Assembly (NCBI RefSeq): GCF_040954645.1 | Contig: NC_092806.1 | Location: 77,439,141 to 77,503,140 of the forward strand | Length of the DNA stretch: 64,000 bases | From: Diabrotica undecimpunctata | Lineage: Eukaryota > Arthropoda > Insecta > Coleoptera > Chrysomelidae | Direction of reading: 5' to 3' | Shown: piece by piece, positions 33,717 to 45,707 of the stretch | Numbering within the stretch: position 1 is the first letter of the stretch | Layout of the letters: each line of letters begins with the position of its first letter | Program-made: the position numbers and the translations under genes | Notes under the pieces: generated by a model | Databases searched by the model: none | What the model saw: only the letters and a program-made list of their open reading frames with translations | Told to the model about the DNA's origin: nothing

Positions 33717-36079
33717 ATGGCCTTATTTCTGGACAGTTCCGAATCAGAGTCAGACGCAGAATTTGAAGAAACAGTTTTATTATTCAACATGTCAAAGAGA
33801 AAAAAATCATTTTGGAAAAGCAACTATATGAAAAAGAGAAATACTCATGGGGAATTTGCACTATCATCAGAATTCTCTGAGTCTCGTTATTTAAATTATT
33901 TTCGGTTAAGCAGAAAACAAGTTGATGAAGTACATAATATAATAGAAAACAGTATTTATTCAGATGGTTGTAATGCCCAAAAACCAATAGGAACCAAAGA
34001 AAAACTAGCTGTTTTTTTAAGGTATTGTTTTTATTAATTTTATGTTTTATTAAAAAATACAAAAATATCATTTTAAACTATCATAATTCACTCTATAATT
34101 TTCCACAAAATTACGAATATTACCGGTATCAGCGGTTTGAGGAGATGTCTCAGCAGACAACCTGGGGGTGAGTGTAGTAGATGAATAATTACTGGTGCTT
34201 CTAGAGTTGTAATCATTTGAGCATAAAAAAGAGTTGTTGGAAATAGAAGCTAGAGGATTATTACAATATTGATTCTCAGTATGCTGGCTACTGTGACTGG
34301 AACTTGGTGATGGAAGAGGTGTTGACGAGTAATGCGGCTGCTGAATATGGGTATTAACATATGCACTTGTAAAAACTCTTTGTTCACTATGAGTGTAGTT
34401 TTCTTGACTGGGATCATGAATTTCTAGATATGCAGCTTCGAGCTGCTATATAGCTTGGAACACATCATTTCTTGCACGATGTTGAAATTTAGGAGGCATT
34501 TTTTTGGTTATTTTGTACATCGACATATAAAAATGATAGAGATCATCATCCAAAGGCTTCTGTGCTGCCCTTTCAACTGCTCTTTCTTCGGCCCTTTTTT
34601 GACGTTGCATAATTGACTACTTTATCACTTTCTGTATATCATCATTTTTAGGTTTCTTATTTTTAGCTGCTTTGGTTGTGATTAAATGGTCTTCAGTTGC
34701 CTTACGTTTAGCATTTTCTTTTTCGTTATTTTTTTGTATAACAATACCAGATGTAGACGGCTCATTAACAATGTCCTTTTTAACACTCTCGATTTCTTCG
34801 GTATCATGTCGAATGTCGCTGGTCACCTCGTCAAAAATTTCACTCTCTGGATCAACTATGGAGTCTTCCTGTTGTGGGTCTTCATCTTCACTATCTTCTT
34901 CTAAATTACCTTCACGTGATCTGTTGGGCATATATGGAATCAAAAAATCCATCTGTTTTTGAAATTTCCATTTTTTTTATGATGACAGCAGCAGCTCCGC
35001 TTTTTAGACACTTTTTCTGTCTTCGCAGTGCATCGCGGTGGCAGTTACGAAGCTTAAGCCAAAGTGTCTTCGCCTCATTTCCTGTAACAAAGTTTTGTTT
35101 TTAAATAAAGGGGATAAAAGACTTGATATGTTGAAGAATAGTAACACAGATGTAACTCTTTTGTAGGTATATAGCTTCTGGAGATAGCTACAGAAGCATA
35201 GCGTACAGCTATAGAATGGGGGATCGAACAGTTGCTAAAATAGTAAACGAGATATCTGTTGCAATATGGACCAACATGCAACCACTGTACTTAGAAAAAC
35301 CGACTACTGAAATGTGGCAAGCGATATCATCGGATTTTGAGAAGAAATGGCATTTCCCTCATTGCGTGGGAGCTGTCGACGGGAAACATATCGTAATTAA
35401 TAAACCACCAAAAACTGGCTCCTCATACTACAATTACAAACAACATTGTTCCATTGTTTTAATGGCTACCGTTGATGCAAATTATAAATTTACTACCATT
35501 GATGTTCGGTCAATGGGGAGATTCAGCGATGGTAATATTTTCTCAAGCAGCCCTCTTGGGAAAAGAATGATGAGAAAAACTTTGGGTCTTCCACAGCCAA
35601 CTTTATTTGGTACAGCTGAAGTGCATTTGCCATTTGTGGGCGATGAAGCCTTTCCGCTAACAGAAAATTTGATGCGACCTTATCCGAGACGAAGCGTTAT
35701 TAGTAATGATAATCTTGAAAATAAAATATTTAACTACAGGCTGTCGCGAGCCCGTCAATGTGTTGAATGTGCCTTTGGAATTCTCGCCTCTCGATTTCGT
35801 GTGTTCAGAAAGCCTTTTGAAATAAAAGTTGAAAGTGTTGTGAATGTTACAAAAGCAGCCTGTGTCCTGCACAATTACCTAAGAGGCTGTAAAGAAGCCT
35901 GTAGCCACGTGGATGGAACCGAAACCGAACTCCCTACAAGTCAGCTACTTTCATTGCGAAACAATAATATCCGAAGTACATCAAACGCTTTCCTAATAAG
36001 GCAAAACTTTACGCAATATTTTAATACAGAAGGACAACTACCTTGGCAAGAATCAAGTGTTTTACAAGGAAAATTTTAA
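33717..36079 (+). CDS. Harbinger transposase (HARBI1-like DDE nuclease), two exons, apparently intact
   Basis: Exons 33717-34021 and 35167-36079; the intron starts GTATTG at 34022 and ends TTGTAG at 35166. The join is in frame (AVFLR then YIASGDSYRSIAYSYRMG, the conserved helical DNA-binding region). Product about 405 aa, usual for the family. N-terminus acidic and Ser-rich. DDE_Tnp_4 core: AVDGKHIVINKP (first Asp), DVRSMGRFSDGNIF, FVGDEAFPLTENLMRPYP (second Asp), RARQCVECAFGILASRFRVF (Glu). No stop or shift. The start codon is the first ATG after the terminal repeat, in frame with a typical N-terminus. The start and splice sites are inferred from conservation, not from transcripts. Confidence 0.92.
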
Positions 36080-36737
36080 TATTTTATTTACGCAGAAAAA
36101 TCTTGTAGTGGCGTTAAGGGGAAAGGTACAAAATGTAGCCTGTCAAAATATTCAATGTGTTTTAAATGAATTGATTTATTTGGAATCCTGCGAAAACTAA
36201 TAAGTATTTTTGAAAAATTTAAACGCAGATTGAAAGGATACGTATTACCGAGGGCCGAAAGTTACTTAGAATAAATAATAAGTTTCTTTTGAATGAAATA
36301 TTTGCAATTAAAAATCACACTAAATTTTCTCTGTGGTTTTCACCTATGTAACCTATTAAAATAAATAAACATTCTAGAAGTTTTCAGGGACATTCGGCCT
36401 TCAGTAATAATGTAATCTTTCATTCTGCGTTTAAATTTTTCAAAAATATTTATTAGTTTTCTCAGGATGCAATGAATGCATTTAAAACACATTTAACATT
36501 TTGACAGGCGACTTTTGCGCCTATGCCCTTAACAATAACGTAGCTATGTACGTACTAACTGTTCTGATATAATTAATATAATTAAAAGTATTTGTTTAAC
36601 TTACCGCTTTTTAAATTTAGTTTTTTTCCTATTTCATTCCATAGTTCATCCTTCAATTTAGCTTTTAAATAATTGGGATTGTTGGTATCGTAAAGAATTG
36701 TCTGGCTTCTCACCAATTCGATTAATTGTTCATTCAT
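34068..36737 (-). pseudogene. Harbinger MADF/BESS DNA-binding partner gene, two exons, broken
   Basis: Minus strand. Exon 1 is 36737-36605 (MNEQLIELVRSQTILYDTNN...LNLKSG), donor GTAAGT at 36604; exon 2 starts at 35081 after TTACAG and joins in frame as NEAKTLWLKLRNCHRDALRR, completing a MADF (Myb-like) domain. A BESS-like tail follows: DDDLYHFYMSMYKITKKMPP and FQHRARNDVFQAI. A Ser/Thr/Asn-rich end stops with TGA at 34068-34070; AATAAA follows near 34050. Defects: an A8 run (34971-34978) is one base too long for the KKWKF frame, and TAG stops occur near 34617 and 34453. MADF partners of Harbinger transposases help bind ends and import the complex; here it is probably non-functional. Confidence 0.88.
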
Positions 36738-36959
36738 TCCGAATATAACCACACAAAATTTTACTAGAAACAAACAAACTGCTCTGCACGTGGCACAGGA
36801 ATCTGTGTCCGGACGACTGCGCTGGCAGGTTTTCTTAAACACAGTTCTGTGCTGCCCTGCCCTGCGTTCCAATTCGCGCGGGGTAATGTAATTTTACGGA
36901 AAACAGAAACCTGTGCTGTCCTACGCTGCGTTGCCTACGTCTCAATGTGCGGCGCCTAA

Positions 36960-39764
36960 CTATTTAATAAAAAAGTATAATTGAGCACAGGAGGAGATAT
37001 TAAATTGTCTATCAAAGAAAAATGACACAAGCGTCATATTGTGGTTAGTTTAAATATAAATATAATATACAAAAAAATTCCTCAATAATTTGATCTGTAT
37101 CGCATCCAGATGAAACAGTCTTTAGCTACTGTTGCTGACCAAAAGGTAGACTCACAGATATACGGAAAGAAAATTTGTTAAGATGGATCTTTAATACTAA
37201 CAATCTTCAACGAACTGGTATCCAGCAAAACAATGTACTATTAAAAGTAGCTTGTCAAGCACAGCGGCAACGAAATTGAGCCAGTGACAACAACGTTACT
37301 TCTGGTGCATCGGACGGGAAACAACCAAACTACCACAACACATGAATTATTCGTAAACAATTAATATATATTTTAGCGAATAACCCAAATAATTTGGTAT
37401 GGCACATTACTTCTTTATTTTCCGATAATCAGCACAAATGGCCAAGATAAGAGAATAAATAGTATTAACAATGAGCTCTCTTTATATATGGCCAACTGCA
37501 GTGGTCTATACAGCTCGAGCTACTACAGAAGACAAGCCCGAAAATTTTAATACAGTAACACGACTCTAACCTCTCAATACACGGAACTAAGTACGTTCGA
37601 TTAGTGACAACTTAAACAGGTCTAATAGCTATGTAACTATACATACCTGTATAGATCTTTAATATATTTATTGGCGTTAATCCTTTGTAACAAAAAGTAT
37701 TTAGGGCCAATGTAACAAGTTATAATAGAGTATGTAACAAAAAACAAATGAATTAAGGAAGGTTGTCTTCGTGTACCACTAAGGGTCAACTATAAAATGT
37801 ACCTTGATACACTAAAGAAATTACTAATCCTCACAAAGGAAGAGATCAGATCAGTATGATAAACATAGGAAAATGTAAAATATGAATTTGAAATATAACA
37901 AAATTAAAATGTAGGAAAAATGTAACCAAATGGAATATAAAAATATAACTAAATTGAAGACTGGCTAGCAGACTGTGCCGGAGAGTGACTACTTGACACT
38001 CAAAAGAGGATTCGGCCAATTTGCATGCCCTACAGAGACCGTAGAATGAGAAAATAGATGACAAGTTAATAAAAAAATATATAAATAGATGTGAATGTAA
38101 GTGATAGAATATGGAAGTTGCTCTAAGATGTGAGTGGGCACCAGGAAAGTATTAATATATAACTTCCAAGGTATCTTGTAATGCTGTATATCCTTTGTGC
38201 TGAAATGGAAAAAAAGCAGGTATTGATTGAAATATTTAGTCTTAACAACAAATTTAATACCTAACCAAATATATACATCGTCTATCTTAATTCTTTATGC
38301 TACCCCCACCACTTATGTACAGTTAACCTAGTTATATACAAAACAATCACTGATTATAGGCAATTTAAATTTACTGGAAGGTAGGACCTAATACTATTTA
38401 AGGAATTTACAAATAATAAATATAAGTAAGACAATTTACTAATTCTACATAAAAAGGTAATTTACTCGCCTACCAGAAATGTAATTCTGTACTTCGGCTT
38501 TCAATTAAAAATAGTAATTAAATAATATAAACACTATCCTGATGGGATAGGTGCCATCATAGACATATATTCTATGGTATCTGTGATATACTTCATTGTA
38601 GTCATTTACCACTATTTCAGCCAATCAGCTTTTCTAACGTGATGCGATATTTTTTTTTGTGTGTAGTTGAAATTTATAAAAGAAGGAAATATGAAATAAG
38701 GTTCATTTTATGGTCTGCAGAAATCTCTTTGGGGTGAGTACTTTCATTGTAACCGATATTTTATAATTCTGACAATATTTTCAATATTCATAACCTCACT
38801 TCTTCCAAAGCCACGTTTTCGATTTTATGCATGTAGGAAACTTACAAAACTAATTTTAATAATAATTCTATTTCACTTTATCCTTGCCATCCACTATTTG
38901 TTTAATTGTGATTTTGTAAAATAATTGTCAAGGAATTTAACCCCCTTTGAGGGCTCTCTAATACACCCTGTGTTATATTCTAGTTTATGGGATAAGTTAT
39001 TAAATAAAACGACGGATTAACCACATATGAAACCACCAATTAAGACTGCAGCTGTCTTCAAGCCCATTCAAATGGCAAATACCCAAGACCCACCCACATA
39101 ATCTGGAGGCAAGAACATCCTATACAGAAGCAAGCAACCCATCGATACCATTTCATTTTATTGTAAAGCTATAGGCAGGGTTTGCTTGTGCAAACTAAGT
39201 ATCATTATTTTGTTTTATGCTAAATAAATATGATTAGTTAATTCATTGTTTTATTTGTTACCAACTGAATTTTCATTGTTTAATTCATAGTTTAAGACAA
39301 GACGAATTCACACTTGAGAGAGCTAGGCGAAGCATAGACGATAAGCTTCCATAGTTGATTAAGGTATTATTTTATAATAGTATTTCAATTCTCTTTGGTA
39401 GTCTTATCGTTACAGGTTTTATAAAACTGTAACCTTCGAATGGTTTGACAATATTTTATGTGATATGGATTGATTAAATAGATAATTTTAACGAAAAGCA
39501 TGCTCTGGATATATTTTAGAATATAAAAGAACGGTATGAGACAGAATATTTTTAGAAACTGAACAAAGATAGATAATTAAATGTTTTGAAGATTGGGAAG
39601 TAAAATAGAAAATTGACATATGATTTTATATTATTAATAGATTTATACGATAGATATTAATAGACATATATCAACTATCAAAGGAGAAATAACAATATTT
39701 TAGAAATCAAAATGGCTGAAGGTTTTTATACTTTTTTTTCCTTCTTTTACTGTTAATTAGATCC
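36960..39764. other. AT-rich region, no gene recognised
   Basis: About 2.8 kb on both strands without a recognisable protein or RNA. CACCCTGTGTTATATTC near 38973 resembles ends of arthropod repeats, but no partner end was found. Confidence 0.3.
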
Positions 39765-40155
39765 ACTTGCCGGCTCAGAGTGGCTATAAACCAAACGACA
39801 CACACACACAAACACAAACCAAAAGTTTATTCCAACTTCTCTTCTTCCCCAAAAAAAAAACAAAATTATATATCCTTAAAACACATACCAGCACGTCCCT
39901 GGGCCGCCTACTTTACTTCTCCCCGGTCAAAACAAGAGTGACTCGAGTTGGACAAGCTAGAATAACTATATAATTTTCCAAAACGCATGGAGTCGCTGCT
40001 AAATACCAACTTAGAAATTAAAAGTTACTAAGAGATACTTAACGAATATTGATTTAAAAATTTTATTTCAAAATTTTAATTTAAAAGTGATAAAAGGATT
40101 ATTGAAGTGACGGACTCGTTACACCTTTTAGGGCGTAACAACTCCCCCACAAACC
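39765..40155 (-). other. Possible LTR start with polypurine tract (minus)
   Basis: On the minus strand TTTGTGGGGGAGT (about 40141-40153) abuts TGTTACGCCCTAAAAGG beginning at 40140, the arrangement of a polypurine tract next to a 3' LTR. The other LTR end and a second copy were not found. A CA-rich run lies near 39798-39815. Confidence 0.3.
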
Positions 40156-40807
40156 GTATAAAAAACCCGAAGAGTTTTTTTTTCTCTTCCCTACCATCCA
40201 AAACAAGTAAAAATTCACGTATTGCTGAAGACAATAGTGGACAACGTACTATAATGTCATCACAAGTAAATATTCATTAATTACTGAAGATAATAACGAA
40301 CAACATAATTTTGATTAAATAAGCCCTCTCTTGTGAGAGAAAACGTGACACGCAATAAAAGCAACAACAACAAAAATATATGAGATTACATTTTAAGTAA
40401 AGATTTTATATTTCCAACTAGCCAAAATTTAGGCGATATAATCAAGAAAAGTGGTTCACTGTTGCAGAGACTCGTGCATTTCACACGAGTTTTATTCAGG
40501 CCTGCAGTACATATTCATCTACAATTACTCACTTGTTCATACAGCTTCAGATCTAAATACTTGATCTAAACACAAAAAAAAAACATACGAAAATTTAACA
40601 CACTACCAGCAAGAATTTTATACTATATACTATTCTACAGAAAAGGAGATATTCAAATTCAATACTTAAAATCTAAATAGACTTTAAATCAAAAATAAAT
40701 GTATTGAATTTAACCCTCGAACACTGAGCTCTATTAAAGTGACATAATATCACGTCCAATGTGTTCAAATTCTGATATTGCTATCAGGACAACTATGTAA
40801 CACTGCC
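40156..40807. other. Non-coding region before the minisatellite
   Basis: No gene seen. If the LTR at 40140 is real this would be its internal 3' region, but no pol or env similarity is visible. Confidence 0.3.
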
Positions 40808-41063
40808 TAACACCATCTTGTCAGACATGTTATAATCAAAACAACTAAGTAACACCACCTCGTCAGACGTGTTATAATCAAAAGAACTAAGTAACACTAT
40901 CTCCTCAGATATGTTATGGTCAAAACGACTAAGTAACGCCATCTCGTTAGATGTGTTATGATCAAAACTGTAGAATCAAATCAACTAAACAACACCATCT
41001 CGTCAGACGTGTTATAATCAGAGCAACAAAGCAACCCATCTCATCAGATCTGTGACAATGAAA
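40808..41063 (+). repeat. 42-bp minisatellite, about six units
   Basis: Units start TAACACCATCTCGTCAGACG and contain GTTATAATCAAAACAACTAAG: 40808, 40850 and 40892 at exact 42-bp spacing, 40934 with a 13-base insertion, then two weaker units to about 41063. Confidence 0.9.
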
Positions 41064-41777
41064 ACGATAGTATCAAATACATATGAGTGTACTATACATG
41101 TCTTCATAGTACAAGGAGTAGACATCCTGTAGTCATGTAGAAAGTGCATATTATTGTAAAAGAAAAAATACAAGTTAAATCGCATTGGAAAAATCGTAAG
41201 GTTTAATTCATCCTTATATAATTACACCTTAAATGATATCTTCAGAACAATCGATACCAAAAATATACCTACAAAGATCATCATATTCCTCTACTAAACT
41301 TTAATACAAACGACAAGTACTACAATATGAAAAACCAACCCATATTTTCTGAGAACTATATTTCGGAGAAGCACCACAACACTCACAAGAGCAATATTCC
41401 TAACTATGAAATCAATAACCTTTGAAGATCAGAACTATGTTAAAGAGTTATTTAAGATAATCATCCATCGATGAATAGTTTTGAGAACGGCCTCACAAAA
41501 TTTTAATTGCGCTATGGCTCTGAACTCAACCCTAACGCCATACACTACTCAAATGAAAGACAACCCGACGTAATATGAATAATCTTACGAACCTGCAGAA
41601 GAGACCATGTTAGCAAGATAGCAGTAGTACTGATAAATATAGTCGATAGTAAATAATCGAAACATCTACCTGCCAAACCAAATACCCCCGTCGAATGAAA
41701 ACTTCCTTGTCAATAAAAACACAGTTTCGTAATCCATTCATACCGCTAAAGTCTAACAAAAAACAAATGAAAATTGT

Positions 41778-41780
<3 letters not shown>
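41064..41780. other. Non-coding region, no gene
   Basis: AT-rich; nothing recognised. Confidence 0.3.
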
Positions 41781-41872
<92 letters not shown>

Positions 41873-41890
41873 ATGTGTGTGTGTGTATAT
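41781..41890. repeat. Compound (TA)n(TG)n microsatellite
   Basis: About 40 TA units then about 13 TG units with two TA interruptions. Confidence 0.97.
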
Positions 41891-41940
41891 AATAGAAAAT
41901 CGTAGAAATTTATTGGCAAAGAATATGTATTAAATGCCAA

Positions 41941-42432
41941 ATTAAAATAGATTAAAATAAATTAGAATAAAATGGAACAAAGTAGAATGAAATAGAAGAA
42001 AACAGAATAAAATAAAATTAAAATAATTAACATAAAATCGAATAAAATAGAGTAAAATAGAATAAAAAAAAATAAACTAAACACAATTAAAATTAAATAA
42101 TATAAATTAAAATATAATGAAATAAAGTATAATAAAATAGAATAAAAAAGAGTCAAACAGAATAAAATAGAGTAAAATAAAACAAAATAAAGTAACATTA
42201 AATTAAAATAAATTAAATTAAAAATAAAATAAATTAGAATAAAATGGAATAAAGTAAAATAAAATGGAAGAAAATAGAATGAATGGAGTAAAATAAAATA
42301 AAATACACACAATCAAATCGATTAAAATACAATAAAATTAAATTAAATTAAAATAAATTTAATTAGAATAAAATGAAATAAAGTAGAATAAAATAAAATA
42401 GAATAAAATAAAATAAAATATAATAAAATCAA
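41941..42432 (+). repeat. AAATA/AGAATA-type simple repeat, patch 1
   Basis: Nearly 500 bp of interrupted AAAATAGAATAAAATAAAAT words. Further patches lie at 43208-43384, 43728-43896 and 44283-44401. Minus-strand frames rich in F/Y/I across it are artefacts. Confidence 0.9.
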
Positions 42433-42773
42433 ATCTTAAATTTGACGAATATTAGTAGACCCGCAGTATGCTAATTCAATTATTAGGTCTGTTTTTTATT
42501 TTATTTTTTATATTAGTTTACTATCAAAATACGGTTTTTTATGTAGCTTAATATATATTTCACAGAAAATTCATGAGGCACCATTAATATTTGACAGTAA
42601 ATAAATGAATGCTATTTATTTCCTTTGTGATTTTATAAAATAGAACAACAGTTACAAAGAAAACAACCGTTCAACGCTGAAGCATTTGTCGAAATAGTTC
42701 ATACAAATTTTCTACAATTTAATCAATAACGAAGGATTGCGTACAATACATTACCAGAAGCAGAAGCATTGAA

Positions 42774-43160
42774 TTGGATCTGGTAGAGTTTAGTTCCTTG
42801 ATGCTGGCGATGGGCATAAAAAACAATATTATTAATTTTATTGTCACTGGCAAGGAACAGATCGCAGTAGTCCTAGCGTTGTCTTCATATGGAATATCTC
42901 CAAGTTTATTGGAAGGCGAACGAATTGCAAATTGTGCCTTGAAATTACCATTAAACATACAAATTAACGAAACACTAGATTGCAACATCGTCAAAAATAG
43001 AGCAATGGCGAAGGTTTTACAGGTATGCAAATTAATCGTTTGGGACGAACGTACATTGGCTCATAAGAAGTAATTACAAGGACTGAACAGAATTTTGAAA
43101 GATATTCGTGACAATCAAAAACATTTTTGGTGGAGCTATTATTATATTTTCGGGCTGTTC
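42774..43160 (+). pseudogene. Helitron Pif1-like helicase fragment 1
   Basis: Readable to a stop at 43071-43073 and somewhat beyond. A P-loop-like VTGKEQIAVVLALSSYGI (GTGKT lost) is followed by LLEGERIANCALKLPLNIQI and KVLQVCKLIVWDERTLAHKK, the DE-box region, then ILKDIRDNQK. This order matches the Pif1-type helicase at the end of Helitron Rep/Hel proteins. The Rep domain and remaining helicase motifs are absent. Confidence 0.85.
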
Positions 43161-43537
43161 CTTATTTAATAACTATTCCCCTATTACTAAACGCATGCCT
43201 AAGAATAAAGTAAAATAAAATAAAAGGCAATATAATGAAATAGAGTAAAATAGAATAGAATACAATAAAATGGAATAAAATACAATAAAATTAATTAGAA
43301 TAAAATGAAATAAAGTATAATACAATAGTATCAAATGGAATAAAATGGAGTAAAATAAAACACAATTAAAATAAAATAGAATATTATCAGAGCCGTAGTA
43401 TGCTAAATCAATTCTTTGGTCTGTCTTTTATTTTATTTTATGCAAATAATCGTTTGGGATGAACGTACATTGGACCATAAGAAGTCATAACAGGGACTGG
43501 ACAGAATTTCGAAAGATATTCGTGACAATCAAAAACA
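43025..43537 (+). repeat. Duplicated helicase segment flanking a simple-repeat patch
   Basis: 43025-43122 and 43441-43537 are near copies (ATCGTTTGGGA, GAACGTACATTGG, AAGATATTCGTGACAATCAA), separated by AAATA-type repeat 43208-43384. Confidence 0.85.
43208..43384 (+). repeat. AAATA-type simple repeat, patch 2
   Basis: Same word set as 41941-42432, between the two Helitron helicase fragments. Confidence 0.9.
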
Positions 43538-43660
43538 ATGTATGCAAATTGTTGTATCGAAGCAGTTGTTAGATATTGGAAATGGTAAAGTCACTATTGA
43601 CACCTCTACCGGGTGCATTTCATTACCCAAAGTTACTTCTATTACTTAACAGACTCGAAT
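43441..43660 (+). pseudogene. Helitron helicase fragment 2
   Basis: QIIVWDERTLDHKKS repeats the end of fragment 1, then jumps to KQLLDIGNGKVTIDTSTGCI and SLPKVTSIT, a more C-terminal helicase block. The intervening helicase sequence is missing, so this is a second, differently deleted piece. Confidence 0.75.
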
Positions 43661-43727
43661 GAGGACCCTATTGAACTTTGATACACTATTTAATTTTAAG
43701 ACGATACGAATTTCAGCGGGTGTGCTA

Positions 43728-43896
43728 ATATAAAATAAAATAGAGTAAAATAAAATAAAACACAATAAAATGAAAGTAAAATAGAATAGAATACAATAAA
43801 CTAAATAAAATAAAATATAATTAAAATAAATTTGAATAAAATGAAATAAAGTATAATAAAATAGATTAAAATAAAACAAAATAAAATAAAATGTGA
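43728..43896 (+). repeat. AAATA-type simple repeat, patch 3
   Basis: Same words; directly follows helicase fragment 2. Confidence 0.9.
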
Positions 43897-44282
43897 CAGA
43901 TAATGAGTTGTATTATGTGCAAGGAGATGCAGCCGGGAAGACAACTTTGTTTTTTGTAATTAAACTCCAGCTTTTCTACAGACACTTAAGTGTTCAGAGA
44001 CCTTAGTCCATAATCAATGACTTATAGGCTTCCATGTATATTGTATGTATATCTATATAAATAAAAATAAATCTCCGAAATGTTTGTAAGCGCATAACTT
44101 CAGAACTACTGCACCAAATCAGACAATTCTTTTTTTGTGTTTGTTATTATCAATAGCAGGTTTGTATAAAAGAACATTTTCAAAAATTGTACAGTAAGAT
44201 GCAAAAATCAGCTTTTCGCAACATAACTAATAGATGGCGCTATACTATGTCTAACAAAGTAAGCTATGATGAACAAAATAAA
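43897..44282 (+). mobile_element. Probable Helitron 3' non-coding region
   Basis: Contains AAATCTCCGAAATG...CATAACTTCAGAACTACTGCACC, a block of the kind often found downstream of Helitron helicases, and TAGATGGCGCTATA. The terminal hairpin plus CTRR was not identified. Confidence 0.45.
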
Positions 44283-44401
44283 TTTCATTAAAATAAAATA
44301 AATTAGAATGAAATGGAATAAAGTAGAATAAAATAAAATAGAATGAAATAAAACAAAACGAAATAAAATTGAAATAACATAAAATAAAATATAAAATCAA
44401 A
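44283..44401 (+). repeat. AAATA-type simple repeat, patch 4
   Basis: Same words as the other three patches. Confidence 0.9.
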
Positions 44402-44763
44402 TCAGTAGAGGAGATATGAGAATTTCAAATAAAAGATTGCGGCCAGTTGGATGGCTGGTATGTGGCGTTGATGCCGTAGAAGTAGCCTCTGGGGATGTGG
44501 AGGTGATGTACAAGAAATATAAGTATGAAAGAAGTACACCCTGTCGTGATAGGGCTGAAAAGAGGGTGAGAAGTAGAAAATACGTATTTGTTGCAATGAA
44601 TAATTTGCTGGCAGAGTTGGTTAGGTGGCGTTGGAGCCTGTGTAGATGTACAAGAAAGCCTCCCCTAACGTCAGAGAGTGTATGTGTTCGAAATGGTAAA
44701 GAAGAAGAAGAAGCGGTGAAAAGATGAGTAAAGAAAATTGTATAGTATTATGTAGATATTAAG
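44402..44763. other. Less AT-rich stretch, no gene recognised
   Basis: Open on the plus strand for 103 codons (44416-44727), with partly repeated GTGGCGTTG and GATGTACAAGAAA words. No protein family recognised. Confidence 0.3.
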
Positions 44764-44868
44764 TGAACTGAGTTTATTAATCTAATTTATTAACTTTATT
44801 TATTATAAAATGTTCTAACACTTAGTTTATTAGAGTCTTTATTTAATTTATATACAAGATTACACCCT

Positions 44869-45132
44869 GACCGTTGTGCATTAGCCAAACATGTCCATTC
44901 CACTGGTCATCTCATGGACTATACGAACACTACAATTCTCCACCGTGAGAACAATAAATCTAAAAGAGAGTTCATTGAAATGTCTTATATTTTCCTTAAC
45001 GATTTCTCCACTAATGTTAAGAGTGACATTAAGAATCTAAGCGATATATACCACTTGTTACTTAAATCAGATACCAAGAAGAATACTATATCACAGATAA
45101 CTAACTTGACTGATATATCCATTAACAACTAA
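44869..45132 (+). pseudogene. Penelope-like element, C-terminal GIY-YIG endonuclease fragment
   Basis: Open from 44869 to a stop at 45130-45132: CALAKHVHSTGHLMDYTNTT, then REFIEMSYIF and VKSDIKNLSDIYHLLL. The H-x-H...E-M pattern and the (K)SDIxNLSxIY ending fit the C-terminus of Penelope-like proteins, whose GIY-YIG nuclease nicks the target. No GIY or YIG motif is left and the reverse transcriptase is absent. It sits inside the gypsy LTR. Confidence 0.65.
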
Positions 45133-45707
45133 CATATTATACCTTTATAATTAATTTTCATTAACAAAAAAATATATAACATTCCCTTGCTTTTCTTAGA
45201 TACATCTCAATAAGATGCAATAGTACATGAACAATAGAATATAATTAAATAAAGAAAATCAAAATAATAATTCCCTATACTGGGATTTAAATTCATTCGT
45301 TTTTACCAATGAACCTTAACGACATAAAGATTCATAAGAACTAATGAAGTTGTCAGCGCTTGCGTTCTGGCTATAACAGAACCTCACTTTTAAACTTTCT
45401 AAAAATCAAAAATTTAGTTATTGCCGACAATTCAAAGAATTACCTTCTTTTAAATGTAGTTACATTGGGTTTTTCGATAAACCTTGGGTAAGCGTGCTTG
45501 GGTAAGCCTTTACGTGTCAAGTTCAAAGCTACCATACATTTCAAACCTTAAAAAAAAACTTTTTTTGCACATAGTAACAAAAAACACCACTATGTTACTA
45601 GCAAAGTTTTTTAATATTCTAACTCTACAATTCTAAGTTACGGTAAGATCAATAATGTTTTAATAGATAATATATGGTAGCTAATTATAATTTATTCTCT
45701 TTCAGCC

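Larger units (their letters stand above)
33538..36956 (+). mobile_element. PIF/Harbinger DNA transposon, 3419 bp, with two interlocked genes
   Basis: TAA lies on both sides (33535-33537 and 36957-36959), the three-base target duplication expected for PIF/Harbinger. The ends are related inverted sequences: left GCAGCACATTGGGACGCAGG; right (complement) GGCGCCGCACATTGAGACGT. Contents in order: transposase exon 1 (+), MADF-gene exon 2 (-), transposase exon 2 (+), MADF-gene exon 1 (-). The two-gene content (DDE nuclease plus a DNA-binding partner) is standard for this superfamily; the interdigitated exon order is the unusual part. Confidence 0.95.

Noticed and set aside
35216..36079. Domesticated HARBI1-like host gene
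   Set aside because: It sits inside complete terminal repeats with a TAA duplication and a partner gene, so it is an ordinary transposon gene.
40808..41063. CRISPR array
   Set aside because: Whole 42-bp units repeat without unique spacers, in a eukaryotic transposon context.
41941..42432. Telomeric repeat
   Set aside because: Insect telomeres are usually TTAGG; these are irregular AAATA-type words in interspersed patches.
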